The notes: generated by a model not told the origin, from the sequence alone. Shown: positions 35,163 through 43,639, counted from the stretch's first letter. The stretch: DNA of 44,526 bases from JBBQNJ01 sp038329845 (GCA_038329845.1 JBBQNJ010000037.1:1-44526); one strand, 5' to 3'. Numbers and translations are program-made.

Positions 35163-36266
35163 TCAGGAGCCGATGGTAGGCGAAGCCTCGCGATTTCGCA
35201 GCCAGGCGAGAATCGTCACATGCGGCTTGGGAAGAGGATAACGATCCAGCTCATCGATCGAAGCCCAAATGCCGTCGGGGTCCGGCGCAGCGGCGACGCC
35301 GTGGAACACGGTGAAGCGATAACGCCGATGCGTGAGGGAATGGTCGATCGCCAAGATCCGCCTGGGAACTGACGCCGCCGCGGGGCAGGCCCGTTCGACG
35401 TCGTCATCGGCCGGCGCGCCGCAACCGGCGACGATCGTGGGAAACTGCCACATCCCGGCCCAGCGCCCGACAGCCGGGCGGCGCTCGATGCGGAATCGCC
35501 GCTCGCCCTCGAAGATCCACTCGATCACGAACGTCCATCGACGCACCCGCGGCAATTTCCTTCGCTTCGGCGGCGCGGGGATGCGATCCTGACTTTGCTC
35601 GGCGAAAGCCCGGCAATGATGCCGCACCGGGCAGAGCAAACATTGCGGCGACTTCGGACGACAAACGATCGCGCCCAGTTCCATCATCGCCGAGTTGAAA
35701 TCACCCGGGCGACGCAGGCTGATGAGCGAATCGGCCAGACTCCACAACCGCTCGATCGTCGCGCCGCGGCGTGGATCGGATTCGATCCCATTCAGTCGGC
35801 AGAGTACGCGCGTGACATTCCCATCGACGGCGGCGACGCACTTGCCAAAGGCGATCGATGCGATCGCCGCGGCGGTATAACGCCCAATCCCGGGCAGTTC
35901 CCGCAGCCCTTCGACGGTCGCGGGAAGGACCCCGCCGTGGTCGCGCATCACCACGCCGGCGGCGCGGTGAAGATTGCGGGCACGGGAGTAATAGCCCAGC
36001 CCCTGCCACAGCCGCAGCACCCGCTGTTCGTCGGCCTGCGCCAACGACTCGATCGTGGGAAATTGAACCAGAAATCGTTGGAAATAGTCGGTTACGGTTG
36101 CCACCGGAGTCTGCTGGAGCATGATCTCGCTGAGCAGGACATGGTAGGGTTCGGGGCGACCGCCCGCCGGGGCCGGGGTCCGCCAAGGCAGACTCCGCTG
36201 ATGGCGATCGTACCAGTTCAGCAGGTCGCGTCGGAAATTGGGCGCTGACAACACCATCTTCGGCAT
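35163..36266 (-). CDS. mutY: A/G-specific adenine DNA glycosylase
   Basis: Removes adenine mispaired with 8-oxoguanine. The protein has 367 residues. LPWRTPAPAGGRPEPYHVLLSEIMLQQTP opens the catalytic domain (abbreviated), with the helix-hairpin-helix LRELPGIGRYTAAAIASIAFG and the catalytic Asp in AAVDGNVTRVL. The iron-sulfur ligands are C-x6-C-x2-C-x5-C in the block ending CPVRHHC. The C-terminal Nudix-like domain (MWQFPTIVAG, HSLTHRRYRFTVF) recognises 8-oxoG. The start is uncertain (36266 or 36257). The next gene on the same strand is the nuclease-like ORF. Confidence 0.95.
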   Translation of the reverse strand: MPKMVLSAPNFRRDLLNWYDRHQRSLPWRTPAPAGGRPEPYHVLLSEIMLQQTPVATVTDYFQRFLVQFPTIESLAQADEQRVLRLWQGLGYYSRARNLHRAAGVVMRDHGGVLPATVEGLRELPGIGRYTAAAIASIAFGKCVAAVDGNVTRVLCRLNGIESDPRRGATIERLWSLADSLISLRRPGDFNSAMMELGAIVCRPKSPQCLLCPVRHHCRAFAEQSQDRIPAPPKRRKLPRVRRWTFVIEWIFEGERRFRIERRPAVGRWAGMWQFPTIVAGCGAPADDDVERACPAAASVPRRILAIDHSLTHRRYRFTVFHGVAAAPDPDGIWASIDELDRYPLPKPHVTILAWLRNREASPTIGS

Positions 36267-36460
36267 CGTACAAGAGATGACGACCGGCACTGAATGCGTC
36301 CCCGGCGAATGTGCTGGAGAAAAAATCGTCGAATTTTCCCTCCGCCAACTGATTTATCGCTTCCATTGCGGTCGCCGCGGCGGTATACTATCGGACGCAC
36401 CGATCCGTAGGAGGACAAGCCGGATCGCGTGACCTTGGGCGTAAGAAAAGGAGTCCTGCC

Positions 36461-36691
36461 ATGATTACACGCCAGCCCCGCATTGACGACTTTGTTCGGC
36501 TCACCCAATCGATCCCGGAACTGGCTTTGGGCCGTGGCGAGATCGGGGTCGTGCGAAGCACCTGGTTCGCCCCCACCGTCGCGTACGAGGTCGAGTTCCA
36601 TCCCGTCGGCCTGAACCACCAGACCCGGGCCTTACTTCTGGCCGAACAGGTCCAGGTGGAAGATGGCCCGCTGCTGACGGCCTCGATCTAA
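36461..36691 (+). CDS. DUF4926-like small protein
   Basis: A 76-residue soluble protein. The core GEIGVVRSTWFAPTVAYEVEF and the end LLLAEQVQVEDG resemble DUF4926, a small beta-barrel-like family often beside toxins or mobile genes. AAGGAG lies eight to nine bases before the ATG at 36461. A promoter-like TATACT at 36384-36389 lies about 75 bases upstream, with no strong -35. It is divergent from mutY and followed by an intrinsic terminator at 36782. No toxin partner is seen. Confidence 0.7.
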   Translation: MITRQPRIDDFVRLTQSIPELALGRGEIGVVRSTWFAPTVAYEVEFHPVGLNHQTRALLLAEQVQVEDGPLLTASI

Positions 36692-36744
36692 CGCACCAGC
36701 CGAGTCTGCAAAAATTTTTCACCCCGCTGCACTTTTACGTCCGA

Positions 36745-36820
36745 GCGGTATAGTATCGATCGTACGTTTTGTCCCCCTCCTGACCCGCCGGCCCTCCTCC
36801 TCCGGCGGGTCAATTTTTTC
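36745..36820 (+). ncRNA. Candidate short RNA with its own promoter and terminator
   Basis: TATAGT (36749-36754) is a good -10 box with a poor CTGCAC at -35 (36727-36732, 16-base spacer). A transcript beginning near 36761 would end at the terminator at 36782-36819, giving about 60 nt: a short single-stranded pyrimidine-rich leader followed by one strong hairpin. It may equally be just the end of the DUF4926-like gene's mRNA. Confidence 0.3.
36782..36819 (+). terminator. Rho-independent terminator
   Basis: A perfect 10-bp stem GACCCGCCGG (36782-36791) and CCGGCGGGTC (36802-36811), a 10-base loop, then AA and TTTTTT (36814-36819). It closes transcripts from the DUF4926-like gene side and lies just before the stop of the minus-strand SpoIIE phosphatase. 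Confidence 0.93.
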
Positions 36821-36852
36821 CTCCGTGCCGGTCCGTTGTCTGTTTTTTCTCG

Positions 36853-37710
36853 CTACCGATTCGACCAGGAGCGGATAATCGAGACCAGAATTTTGCCCGG
36901 TGCCGTCAAGAACCGATGCAAAGGCGGGAAATAGCGCGCCCCCGTGGCTCGCACCAGCATGATCGTGGTGTCATCGCAATCCAGGCGCATCCCGCGCGAT
37001 TCGACGGCATCGACAAGCCGCTCCAGCAGTGTCGCGGGCTCTGCGGGCACCCCATCGAGCAAATTCATCAGGCCTTGAATGCCCAGGAATTCTCCCGCGT
37101 CGCGGCGTGCCTCGATCAGGCCGTCGGTGTAGCACAGGAGCATGTCATCGGCACCGAGCGTGGCGCCAAACTCGCCGAAACGAGCGGTGGTCTCGACCCC
37201 CAGCGGAAGTCCGTGGGGCTGATCCTCGGGCGCCTGAAGAACCGTCCAGCGCCCCTCCGCGGCGCGGCGAAGCAGTGGCGGCGGATGCCCGGCGATCGAC
37301 AGCGACAACCGCTGCCGCACCGCGTTGTAGGAACCGACCACCGCCGTGGCGAACTGCCCCTCGCGCGACATGCCGGTGAATCGCCAGTTCATCGCGCGGA
37401 CCAGCCGCGCCTGGTCGGGGTAGATCACATATCGACGAATCAGATTTCGCAAAGCGCGGGCGCTTTGATCGACCGACATGCCGTGACCGGCCACGTCGGC
37501 CACCAGAAGACGGGTGATCCGTCCTGAAGCGCAGCTCGAGACGTAATGCACATCCCCGCCCGCCTCATCGCCGCAGGGACGCGAATACAGCCACACATCC
37601 AGACCGGGAACGACCAGATGTTCGGTGGCCGCGCGGTTGCCACCCCAGACTTCAGTGCATTGAAGATGTCGTTCGCTGGCGGCACGCTGGCGAGTGGCCG
37701 AGTCGGGCAT
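36853..37710 (-). CDS. SpoIIE-family PP2C serine phosphatase
   Basis: A 285-residue protein phosphatase of the RsbU/SpoIIE group, likely acting on an anti-anti-sigma (STAS) protein. It has a short N-terminal part CTEVWGGNRAATEHLVVPGL, a form often found in planctomycetes, then the PP2C core with LLVADVAGHGMSVD (metal Asp), FATAVVGSYN, SIAGHPPPLL, MLLCYTDGLIEARR and DDTTIMLV (metal Asp). There is no sensor domain and no membrane segment, although the last helix is amphipathic. The ATG at 37710 is preferred over 37776 because the intervening residues come from the palindromic element. No partner STAS or kinase gene is adjacent. Confidence 0.9.
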   Translation of the reverse strand: MPDSATRQRAASERHLQCTEVWGGNRAATEHLVVPGLDVWLYSRPCGDEAGGDVHYVSSCASGRITRLLVADVAGHGMSVDQSARALRNLIRRYVIYPDQARLVRAMNWRFTGMSREGQFATAVVGSYNAVRQRLSLSIAGHPPPLLRRAAEGRWTVLQAPEDQPHGLPLGVETTARFGEFGATLGADDMLLCYTDGLIEARRDAGEFLGIQGLMNLLDGVPAEPATLLERLVDAVESRGMRLDCDDTTIMLVRATGARYFPPLHRFLTAPGKILVSIIRSWSNR

Positions 37711-37750
37711 AGGCCATTGTAGCCCCCTGCGAACGGGGGCCGGCGTGAAG

Positions 37751-37889
37751 GGGAACATCCAGAATATTCCCGGCAACAGCGTCGAACGGGGTTGATCGCT
37801 CGAAGGCGTGCATGCTCAGCCAGGTAGGATCCGCGCAGGGGATATTCTGCCAGGTGGGATTCGCCCCGGTAATATTCTGGATGTTCCCG
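37751..37889. repeat. 139-bp palindromic element with an internal 30-bp tandem repeat
   Basis: The outer arms of about 23 bases (37751-37773 and 37867-37889) match as inverted repeats with one mismatch and begin GGGAACATCCAGAATATT. Inside, two 30-base units (about 37817-37876) begin GCCAGGTRGGATYCGC and end AATATTCT or ATATTCT. The element lies between the SpoIIE phosphatase start and the HyfB-like stop and belongs to none of the other repeat families here. Confidence 0.8.
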
Positions 37890-37921
37890 TAGCCCCACGG
37901 TGGTCCGGGGGCGGGGCAGGC

Positions 37922-39907
37922 TCATCCGCGGGCCGATTCGACGATCAGAACGACGATCAAGGTAATGACGATGTAGACCAGGTAAAGCTGGATGCGTCCG
38001 CGTTGCAGCGGCGCCAGCCATTGTGAAAACCGCAACACAGCGCGGAAGATCGGCGCGAACAGGCGATCCTCGGCCGGGTCGGGCGTGTGGGTGGAGAGCG
38101 ACGCGGAGACGGGGAAATACCCTTGCACCGCCGACCCGCTGCGGACGGTCGGTGCCGCGGCGGCGAATGAACGGCGAATCGAGTCGGTGAACGATCCGGC
38201 GGAGTACTGCATCCTCGGGGTGGGATAGGCGTAGGCGCATCCCCAGGTGCCGCGATCCGGCGCCACGCCGTGGCGGCGAAGAATCGCTCGTCGTCCCAGC
38301 GCCAGCAAGATCGCGGCGACAACTCCGATCGCGATGATCCATTGCAACCGCGCCAGCGACGGCGCGACAGAATCCCACGTCGCCGCCGACGGCGCCACCG
38401 CGGGCATCATGGTCGCAAGCCAAAACGGGCCGAAAAGCCCGATCGCCAGGCACGCCGCCGCCAACAGCATCATTCCCAGCGCCATGCTCGCGGGCGTGCG
38501 ATGCGGATGAATCGCTGGGTCGCGGGTTTCGCCGAGCATCGCCACGCCGACGACCTTGGCGCAACATGCCAGGGTCAGCCCGCCGATCAACGCCAGCGCC
38601 GCGATGGCGACCACGGCGACCCAGGCATGCGCTGGATCGAGCGAGGCAGCGCCGCCGAGAAGGCAAAGATAGATCACCCATTCGCCGAGAAATCCGTTTA
38701 AGGGCGGCAACGCGCAGATCGCCAAGGCACCGAGAATAAATAGCCATCCGTTCACCGGCGTCTTTCGCAGCAGTCCGCCCATCCGTTCGATCAGCCCGGT
38801 CCCCGTGGCGTGGACGATCGCCCCTGCCGACAGGAACAGCAGCCCCTTGAACATCGCGTGGTTGAGAATGTGCAGCAGCGCCCCGCCGAACCCCAATGCT
38901 TGGAGGATTGGTTGATGACTCGTGCGTCCGAGCATCCCGGCGCCCACGGCGATGACGATGATCCCGACATTCTCGACGCTGGAAAAAGCGAGCAGCCGCT
39001 TGAGATGGCGTTGCCCGATCGCCTGAAGGATCCCCGTGATTCCAGCAACCGAACCAAGCAGGATCATCACGACGGCGCATCCCACCGGCAGCGCCGGCAG
39101 CCATTCGAGCAGGCGCAGCAGGCCGTACAGCCCCATCTTGATCACGATCCCCGACAGAAGCGCCGACACCGGGCTGGGCGCCGCCGGATGGGCGTGGGCA
39201 AGCCAAACGTGCATGGGCATGATGCCGGCCTTGGTTCCGAATCCGAGCAGCGCCAAGGCGAACACGAGGGTGGCGGTCGAGGCCGGGAGATTCGCCGCGG
39301 ATAAGGCGATCGCGTCAAAGCCCGTTTGCCCGCCGGCCCGCGCGATCAGGATGCCGAACATCGGCAGCACGCCCAACGCCGTGCCCAGATGCATCGCCAC
39401 CAGGTAGATCCAGGCTGCGTGGCGAGTCGCCGGATCCGTCTGGCGGGTATTGATCAGGGCATAGCCGCTCAGGGCCATCCCCTCCCATCCGAGCAGGAAC
39501 GTGATCACGTCGCGCCCGACGATGCTCAGCAGGATCGAGCCGATCAGAAGATTCAGCAAACAGGCTTGGATTCCTCCGCCGCGATCGTCGCCCTCGCCGG
39601 CCCAGTATCCCCAGGCGTAGATCGACACCGCTAACGACAGCACCCCCAACGCCACGAGAAACCAAGCCGACAGGGCATCAGCGCCGATGGAAAAATGTCC
39701 CAGCGGAAGCGGCCAGGCGGTGATGAGCGGTGCCGTGTCAACGCCGACAGCGAGGATTCGCACACCCTCGGCGGCGAGGATCGCCGAAGCGCCGGCGGCG
39801 CCGATCAATCCCAGCGCCAGTGCGATCCGACGGCGCGGCGACAGCAGCAGCGACGCCAGCGCCACGGCGGCAAGGATAGCCAGTACGAGCAGGATCGGAT
39901 CGCTCAT
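37922..39907 (-). CDS. HyfB-like proton-conducting membrane subunit (NuoL/MrpA family)
   Basis: A 661-residue polytopic protein with about 15-16 helices. The proton-conducting core has LLGWEGMALSGYALINT (the family's Glu in the 'WE' pair), GFGTKAGIMPMHVWLAHAHPAAPSPVSALLSG (abbreviated) and LKRLLAFSSVENVGII. The C-terminal GTWGCAYAYPTPRMQYSAGSF is the mark of hydrogenase-4 subunit B/FHL subunit 3. Such subunits usually sit with HyfC-I genes, none of which is here. The ATG at 39907 overlaps the stop of the HTH-EIIA gene (ATGA, 4 bases), so translation is coupled. The complex it serves is unknown. Confidence 0.9.
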   Translation of the reverse strand: MSDPILLVLAILAAVALASLLLSPRRRIALALGLIGAAGASAILAAEGVRILAVGVDTAPLITAWPLPLGHFSIGADALSAWFLVALGVLSLAVSIYAWGYWAGEGDDRGGGIQACLLNLLIGSILLSIVGRDVITFLLGWEGMALSGYALINTRQTDPATRHAAWIYLVAMHLGTALGVLPMFGILIARAGGQTGFDAIALSAANLPASTATLVFALALLGFGTKAGIMPMHVWLAHAHPAAPSPVSALLSGIVIKMGLYGLLRLLEWLPALPVGCAVVMILLGSVAGITGILQAIGQRHLKRLLAFSSVENVGIIVIAVGAGMLGRTSHQPILQALGFGGALLHILNHAMFKGLLFLSAGAIVHATGTGLIERMGGLLRKTPVNGWLFILGALAICALPPLNGFLGEWVIYLCLLGGAASLDPAHAWVAVVAIAALALIGGLTLACCAKVVGVAMLGETRDPAIHPHRTPASMALGMMLLAAACLAIGLFGPFWLATMMPAVAPSAATWDSVAPSLARLQWIIAIGVVAAILLALGRRAILRRHGVAPDRGTWGCAYAYPTPRMQYSAGSFTDSIRRSFAAAAPTVRSGSAVQGYFPVSASLSTHTPDPAEDRLFAPIFRAVLRFSQWLAPLQRGRIQLYLVYIVITLIVVLIVESARG

Positions 39908-40599
39908 CGCGCTGCCCCGGGCACCGGTCGTTGCAGCGCCTGTTCAATCTCGGCGACGATGTCGATGAGTGTGGGAAGAATCGCCCGCTGCTCGAGAGCG
40001 CGACTGAATCGCAGGTCTTGAAGCACGTGCATCAAGTGACTAAGCAGTTGCAGATGGATACGGATGGTGGGGCTGATGATGGTGAACAGTTTGTCAACCG
40101 GTTTGCCGTCTAATGCGGCAAAGTCGATCGGCGTGCGAAGCCTCGCCAACATCACCTTGGCCGACTTGGCCCCGAGGATTAGCGGGCTGCGCGGATGGGG
40201 GATGGCTACGCCGTGCCCGATCGCGGTGGACCCCAAGGCTTCGCGGGCCAGCAGAATGCCGAGCAGATCATCGCGTTGGGCCGGCTCGTCGAGCGGCAAG
40301 GCGGCACAAATCGCGCGCAATGCCGAGGGCTTGTCGGCGGCCTCGAGATCATCGATCAACCCGCCTTGGGCCAAGGCATCGGCGAGCAGTCGCCCGTGCG
40401 GCGGGGCCTCGACGGGATCAAAAATCTCCGGGCTAAGCCGCATGTTGCGGGCCGTGGCCCACTCCAGCAGTTCGACGCGGTTGAGCCGATGCTTGTCGTT
40501 AAGGCGATAGCTGGGCAGGGAACCGTCGCGGATCCATCGCTGGAGTGTCCGCTCCGAGGTGTGCAGCAACCGCGCGGCGTCCTTGACCGTCAAATCCAT
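39904..40599 (-). CDS. Helix-turn-helix-EIIA(Ntr/Fru) regulator
   Basis: A 231-residue fusion. Residues 1-50 are an excisionase/MerR-type winged helix (DAARLLHTSERTLQRWIRDG, then KHRLNRVELLEWA). Residues ~70-220 are a PTS EIIA type-2 domain with the phospho-accepting H135 in GHGVAIPHPRSP. No EIIB or EIIC is near, so it is a regulatory EIIA. The gene overlaps the HyfB-like gene by four bases. EIIA-Ntr proteins in other bacteria control K+ and ion transport systems, which makes regulation of the coupled membrane subunit a reasonable inference. Whether it also binds DNA is open. Confidence 0.85.
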   Translation of the reverse strand: MDLTVKDAARLLHTSERTLQRWIRDGSLPSYRLNDKHRLNRVELLEWATARNMRLSPEIFDPVEAPPHGRLLADALAQGGLIDDLEAADKPSALRAICAALPLDEPAQRDDLLGILLAREALGSTAIGHGVAIPHPRSPLILGAKSAKVMLARLRTPIDFAALDGKPVDKLFTIISPTIRIHLQLLSHLMHVLQDLRFSRALEQRAILPTLIDIVAEIEQALQRPVPGAAR

Positions 40600-40713
40600 G
40601 GCTACGCCCGATGCTAGAGCGCCGCCGCCCCTCGACGCAAGTGCGCCCGGCGCGCAACGCCCATGCGGTGTGCCTGAAGTTCGGCAGAGCGTGAAAAACC
40701 GTCGCCAAATGTA

Positions 40714-40834
40714 AAAAGGGGACGCGATTCTTTTTCACTATCGGGAACACTATTTTCATAATATATTGAATTAGATCGTCTTTATAGCAGTGTAACACTA
40801 GTATAGTGTGACAAAAGAAGCGCGTCCCCTTTTT
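40714..40834. mobile_element. MITE/REP-like element, copy B
   Basis: A 121-base AT-rich element with the same ends as the one at 32799: AAAAAGGGGACGCGATTCTT at the left and AGAAGCGCGTCCCCTTTTTC at the right. The interiors share TTTCATAA and AGTGTAAC but otherwise diverge. It lies upstream of the HTH-EIIA start (40599), between it and amtB, so it may carry or interrupt the promoter of the EIIA/HyfB pair. Confidence 0.88.
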
Positions 40835-40886
40835 CTTGGCGTCGCTGTTTTTTGGGGTACCCGCCACATTGGGAGTGGGAAGCTTC

Positions 40887-40930
40887 AAAAGCCATCGGGC
40901 CGCGCGACTGGTTGACGCGCGGCCCGATGG
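40887..40930 (-). terminator. Strong hairpin terminator after amtB
   Basis: A perfect 15-bp stem (CCATCGGGCCGCGCG at 40892-40906, CGCGCGGCCCGATGG at 40916-40930) with a nine-base loop. On the amtB strand it is followed by GGCTTTTG, a short T-run. It lies 46 bases after the amtB stop. Termination is likely, though the T-run is short. Confidence 0.75.
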
Positions 40931-40975
40931 AGTTGGAGAACCGCTGGAGCAGCCTCGGCGAAGCGCTTATCGCCC

Positions 40976-42490
40976 TCAGGCCGGAACCGCCGTGCCGTGC
41001 ATCGCGGCGCGGGCTTCGCGAGGGGCCGCGGCCTCGGCCAAACCGAACGTCTCGCTGGCGAAGCCGGGGTAGGCTTCCATGCCGTGTTCGCCCACGTCCA
41101 GACCTTCGATCTCCTCGGCGGCCGACACCCGAATGCCGACGGTCGCCTTGAGAATCGTCCAGAAGACCAGGCTGGCGGTCAGCACGGTCGCCGCGATGGC
41201 GCCGATGCCGATGAGCTGCATGACGATCTGCGTCGCTCCGCCGCCGTATAGCAGCCCGGGCTTGCAATACGACTCCATGGCGTATTCCTTGATGATCGCA
41301 GGGGCGGCGAAGATTCCGACCGAGATCGTACCCCACACGCCGCAGACCAGATGGACGCTCAGCGCCCCGACCGGATCGTCGACCTTAACCTTGTCCCAGA
41401 ACAGCACGCTGAAGACTACCGCCACGCCCGCGATCAGGCCGATGACCGCCGCGCCCATCACGCTCACGACCGCGCACGGCGCCGTGATCGCCACCAGTCC
41501 GGCCAGACAGCCGTTGAGGATCATGCTCAGATCGGGCTTGCCCAGCACCACCCAGGCGGTGATCGTCGCGGCCACGGCGCCGAAGGCCGCGGCCATGTTG
41601 GTGGTCACGGCGATGTGTCCGATCTGAATGCTGGCAGTCATCGTCGAACCGGGGTTGAATCCGAACCATCCCAGCCACAGGATCAGGCATCCCAGCGAGG
41701 CCAGGCCCATGTTGTGGCCGGGGATGGGGTTGACCTTCCCATCGGTGCCGTACTTGCCCAGCCGCGGACCCAGCAGCAGCACGCCCGCCAACGCCGCCCA
41801 ACCGCCGACGGAGTGAACCACCGTCGAACCGGCAAAGTCATGGAACGGCGCGCTCAGCGTCGAGAGCCATCCGCCGCCCCAGATCCAGTGCCCGGTCACG
41901 GGATAGACCACGGCGACCAGGATGAAGCTGAACAGCATGAAGCTGCCGAACTTGATCCGCTCGGCCACGGCGCCCGAGACGATCGTGGCCGCGGTTCCGG
42001 CGAAGACGAGCTGGAAGAAGAACTTCACGCTCACCGGGACCGTCGCCCAGCTCAACCCCGGGGCGAAGTCGTTGCCATCGCCGATCAGGCTCGAGAGAAA
42101 CCCGCTGGTCCCGACGGCCCCGCTCTTGTCGATCCCGAACATCAGCCCGAAGCCGATGACCCAGAACGCGATCGAACTGATGGCGAAGACAACGAAGTTC
42201 TTGGCCAGGATGTTGACGGCGTTCTTCCGCCGACACAGCCCTGCCTCGAGGGTGGCGAAGCCAGCATTCATCCAGAACACCAGCATGCCCGCGATCAGCG
42301 TCCAAACCGTATTGGCCACCAAGGCGCTGGCGGCGCTGGACTCCTCGAGCTTCTTGATCTGTTCGGCCATGGTCGGCGCCGCGGCGGCGTCGGCGGCAAA
42401 GGCCAGGCCCGGCAAGGCTACCATTCCCATTACCAGCGCCGGCAACAGCCAGCGCCCGGTGGGCAAAAACCTCTTCAATGCGGTGGTCAT
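40976..42490 (-). CDS. amtB: Ammonium transporter (Amt family)
   Basis: A 504-residue inner-membrane ammonium channel. A cleavable signal (RWLLPALVMGMVALPGLAFA) is followed by an extra helix region and 11 helices. WMNAGFATLEAGLCRRKN holds the family's early Glu, the twin histidines are in FAGSTVVHSVGG and VHLVCGVWGT, and HNMGLASLGCLILWLGWFGFNPGS is the signature (abbreviated). The ATG at 42490 is chosen over 42499 because GGAG then lies nine bases upstream. No glnK/glnB gene is adjacent, unlike the usual layout. Confidence 0.96.
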   Translation of the reverse strand: MTTALKRFLPTGRWLLPALVMGMVALPGLAFAADAAAAPTMAEQIKKLEESSAASALVANTVWTLIAGMLVFWMNAGFATLEAGLCRRKNAVNILAKNFVVFAISSIAFWVIGFGLMFGIDKSGAVGTSGFLSSLIGDGNDFAPGLSWATVPVSVKFFFQLVFAGTAATIVSGAVAERIKFGSFMLFSFILVAVVYPVTGHWIWGGGWLSTLSAPFHDFAGSTVVHSVGGWAALAGVLLLGPRLGKYGTDGKVNPIPGHNMGLASLGCLILWLGWFGFNPGSTMTASIQIGHIAVTTNMAAAFGAVAATITAWVVLGKPDLSMILNGCLAGLVAITAPCAVVSVMGAAVIGLIAGVAVVFSVLFWDKVKVDDPVGALSVHLVCGVWGTISVGIFAAPAIIKEYAMESYCKPGLLYGGGATQIVMQLIGIGAIAATVLTASLVFWTILKATVGIRVSAAEEIEGLDVGEHGMEAYPGFASETFGLAEAAAPREARAAMHGTAVPA

Positions 42491-43105
42491 GATGCTCATC
42501 TCCGATGACGGCTCTTAAGCCATGTAGTGATCAATGTCCGCGGCGAGATCGCCGGCAGGTCCATGCGAAAAGATACTCCCTCGCGCCCGCGGCGAAGGAG
42601 CAATGGAAACTGTCGCTCGTCCACACGATCGAATCGGGCGTGATCGCCCGGCCATCAAAGCCGCACTGCCGCCACCGCCGCGCTGCGCAACGCGTGTGAT
42701 GAAAATCGGCAGACGCACCTTCGACGCCCGGGCCATTCACCCTGCGACGGCTCGCCATTCGCAATGAGGATGCCAAAGGATCGGGTCGGAGATTTGCCCA
42801 AGGAAAACGCGATTTTTCCGGGGTTTTTTGGCCGGAAACCCCCTGACCCCGCGAGGAAGCGGGAATCCACCGCCTGCTCGAAAAACGCGCAGCGCCACAT
42901 CCCGGCGGCGCACGTGCCCATCCCGGCGGCACCCGATTGCGGCCGACGCCGGGTGACCAGACGCGACGATTGCCATCGCGCGGCGATGGGCCTGGCGGGT
43001 ATGGCGATGCCCCCGGAACGCGAAGTTATGGGCGCCGGGTATGGCGATCCTGCTGCCGGCGTACGGCGACGTGCCCGCCGTGGCGCGGCGATCGCGCCGA
43101 CTGTC
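42491..43105. other. Long gene-free stretch between amtB and cheX
   Basis: About 615 bases with open frames that do not look like proteins. A hairpin with 7-bp arms (GGGGTTT near 42825, AAACCCC near 42839) and short repeated motifs (CCCATCCCGGCGGC near 42890-42930; CGGGTATGGCGAT near 42997 and 43034) are present. The amtB promoter should lie at the left end. No tRNA is seen. Confidence 0.45.
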
Positions 43106-43639
43106 TCAGCGGGCCTTGGCGACCGCCGCGATGACCGGAGTCTGGACTTCGGCCGGCGGTTGATTCGCCGCCGCCTCCTTGAAGGCGATCTCGACGATGA
43201 ACCCCGCGGAGGTCTTGCGATCTCCCGGGAGCTTGACCTCGCAGGGGATCACGATGATCGGAACCCCGCTGGACAGCGCGACCCGGTGCTGGCCGAGGAC
43301 CACATTCGGAAGCGACAGCTTGTTCTGCCCGCCGGGAAGCCGGGCCTTGGCGCTGCCGGCGATCATGTTGGCGATCTCGCCAAGGGCGTCGATGCAGTCC
43401 TGGTCAAAACTTTTGAACACCGCCTGCGCCAGTCCGGAGGCGACGGCGACGTCCAACGGGAAGCTCATGATCGCCGCCCCGGTCACGGCACCGGAAATCC
43501 CGATGGCGACCGACACGTCATATTTCAGCTCGGCATTTCGCCGCAGATACGGCTTGTTCATCACGATCGGCAGTTGCACCATCGTGTCGAACACTTCCTT
43601 GGTGCCCTGCAGAAACGGATTGATGTAGTTGACGTTCAT
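43106..43639 (-). CDS. cheX: CheX-like chemotaxis phosphatase
   Basis: A 177-residue protein of the CheC/CheX/FliY group, which removes phosphate from CheY-P. NVNYINPFLQGTKEVFDTM opens the fold, and CIDALGEIANMIAGSAKARL carries the family's E-x2-N active-site motif (Glu and Asn in EIANMI). IPCEVKLPG near the C-terminus is typical. A short Ala/Pro-rich tail ends the chain. It begins 27 bases after the fapA remnant on the same strand, so the two were probably one operon. No che genes are in the window, and a role outside chemotaxis is possible. Confidence 0.85.
   Translation of the reverse strand: MNVNYINPFLQGTKEVFDTMVQLPIVMNKPYLRRNAELKYDVSVAIGISGAVTGAAIMSFPLDVAVASGLAQAVFKSFDQDCIDALGEIANMIAGSAKARLPGGQNKLSLPNVVLGQHRVALSSGVPIIVIPCEVKLPGDRKTSAGFIVEIAFKEAAANQPPAEVQTPVIAAVAKAR

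Noticed and set aside
36379..36392. Shared GCGGTATA motif at 19687, 35873, 36381 and 36746 as a possible common regulatory box.
   Set aside because: One copy is inside mutY and another in a palindrome arm. At eight bases the match is too short to support a common regulator.
37922..39907. Considered DabB (inorganic carbon uptake) or an Mrp antiporter subunit for the HyfB-like gene.
   Set aside because: No DabA-like (DUF2309) or mrp genes are adjacent, and the C-terminal GCAYAYPTPRMQYSAGSF block is that of HyfB/HycC.
42531..42932. 133-codon minus-strand frame between amtB and cheX.
   Set aside because: Arg/Ser/Ala-rich with no structure or family, several competing frames in the same stretch, and no ribosome binding site.
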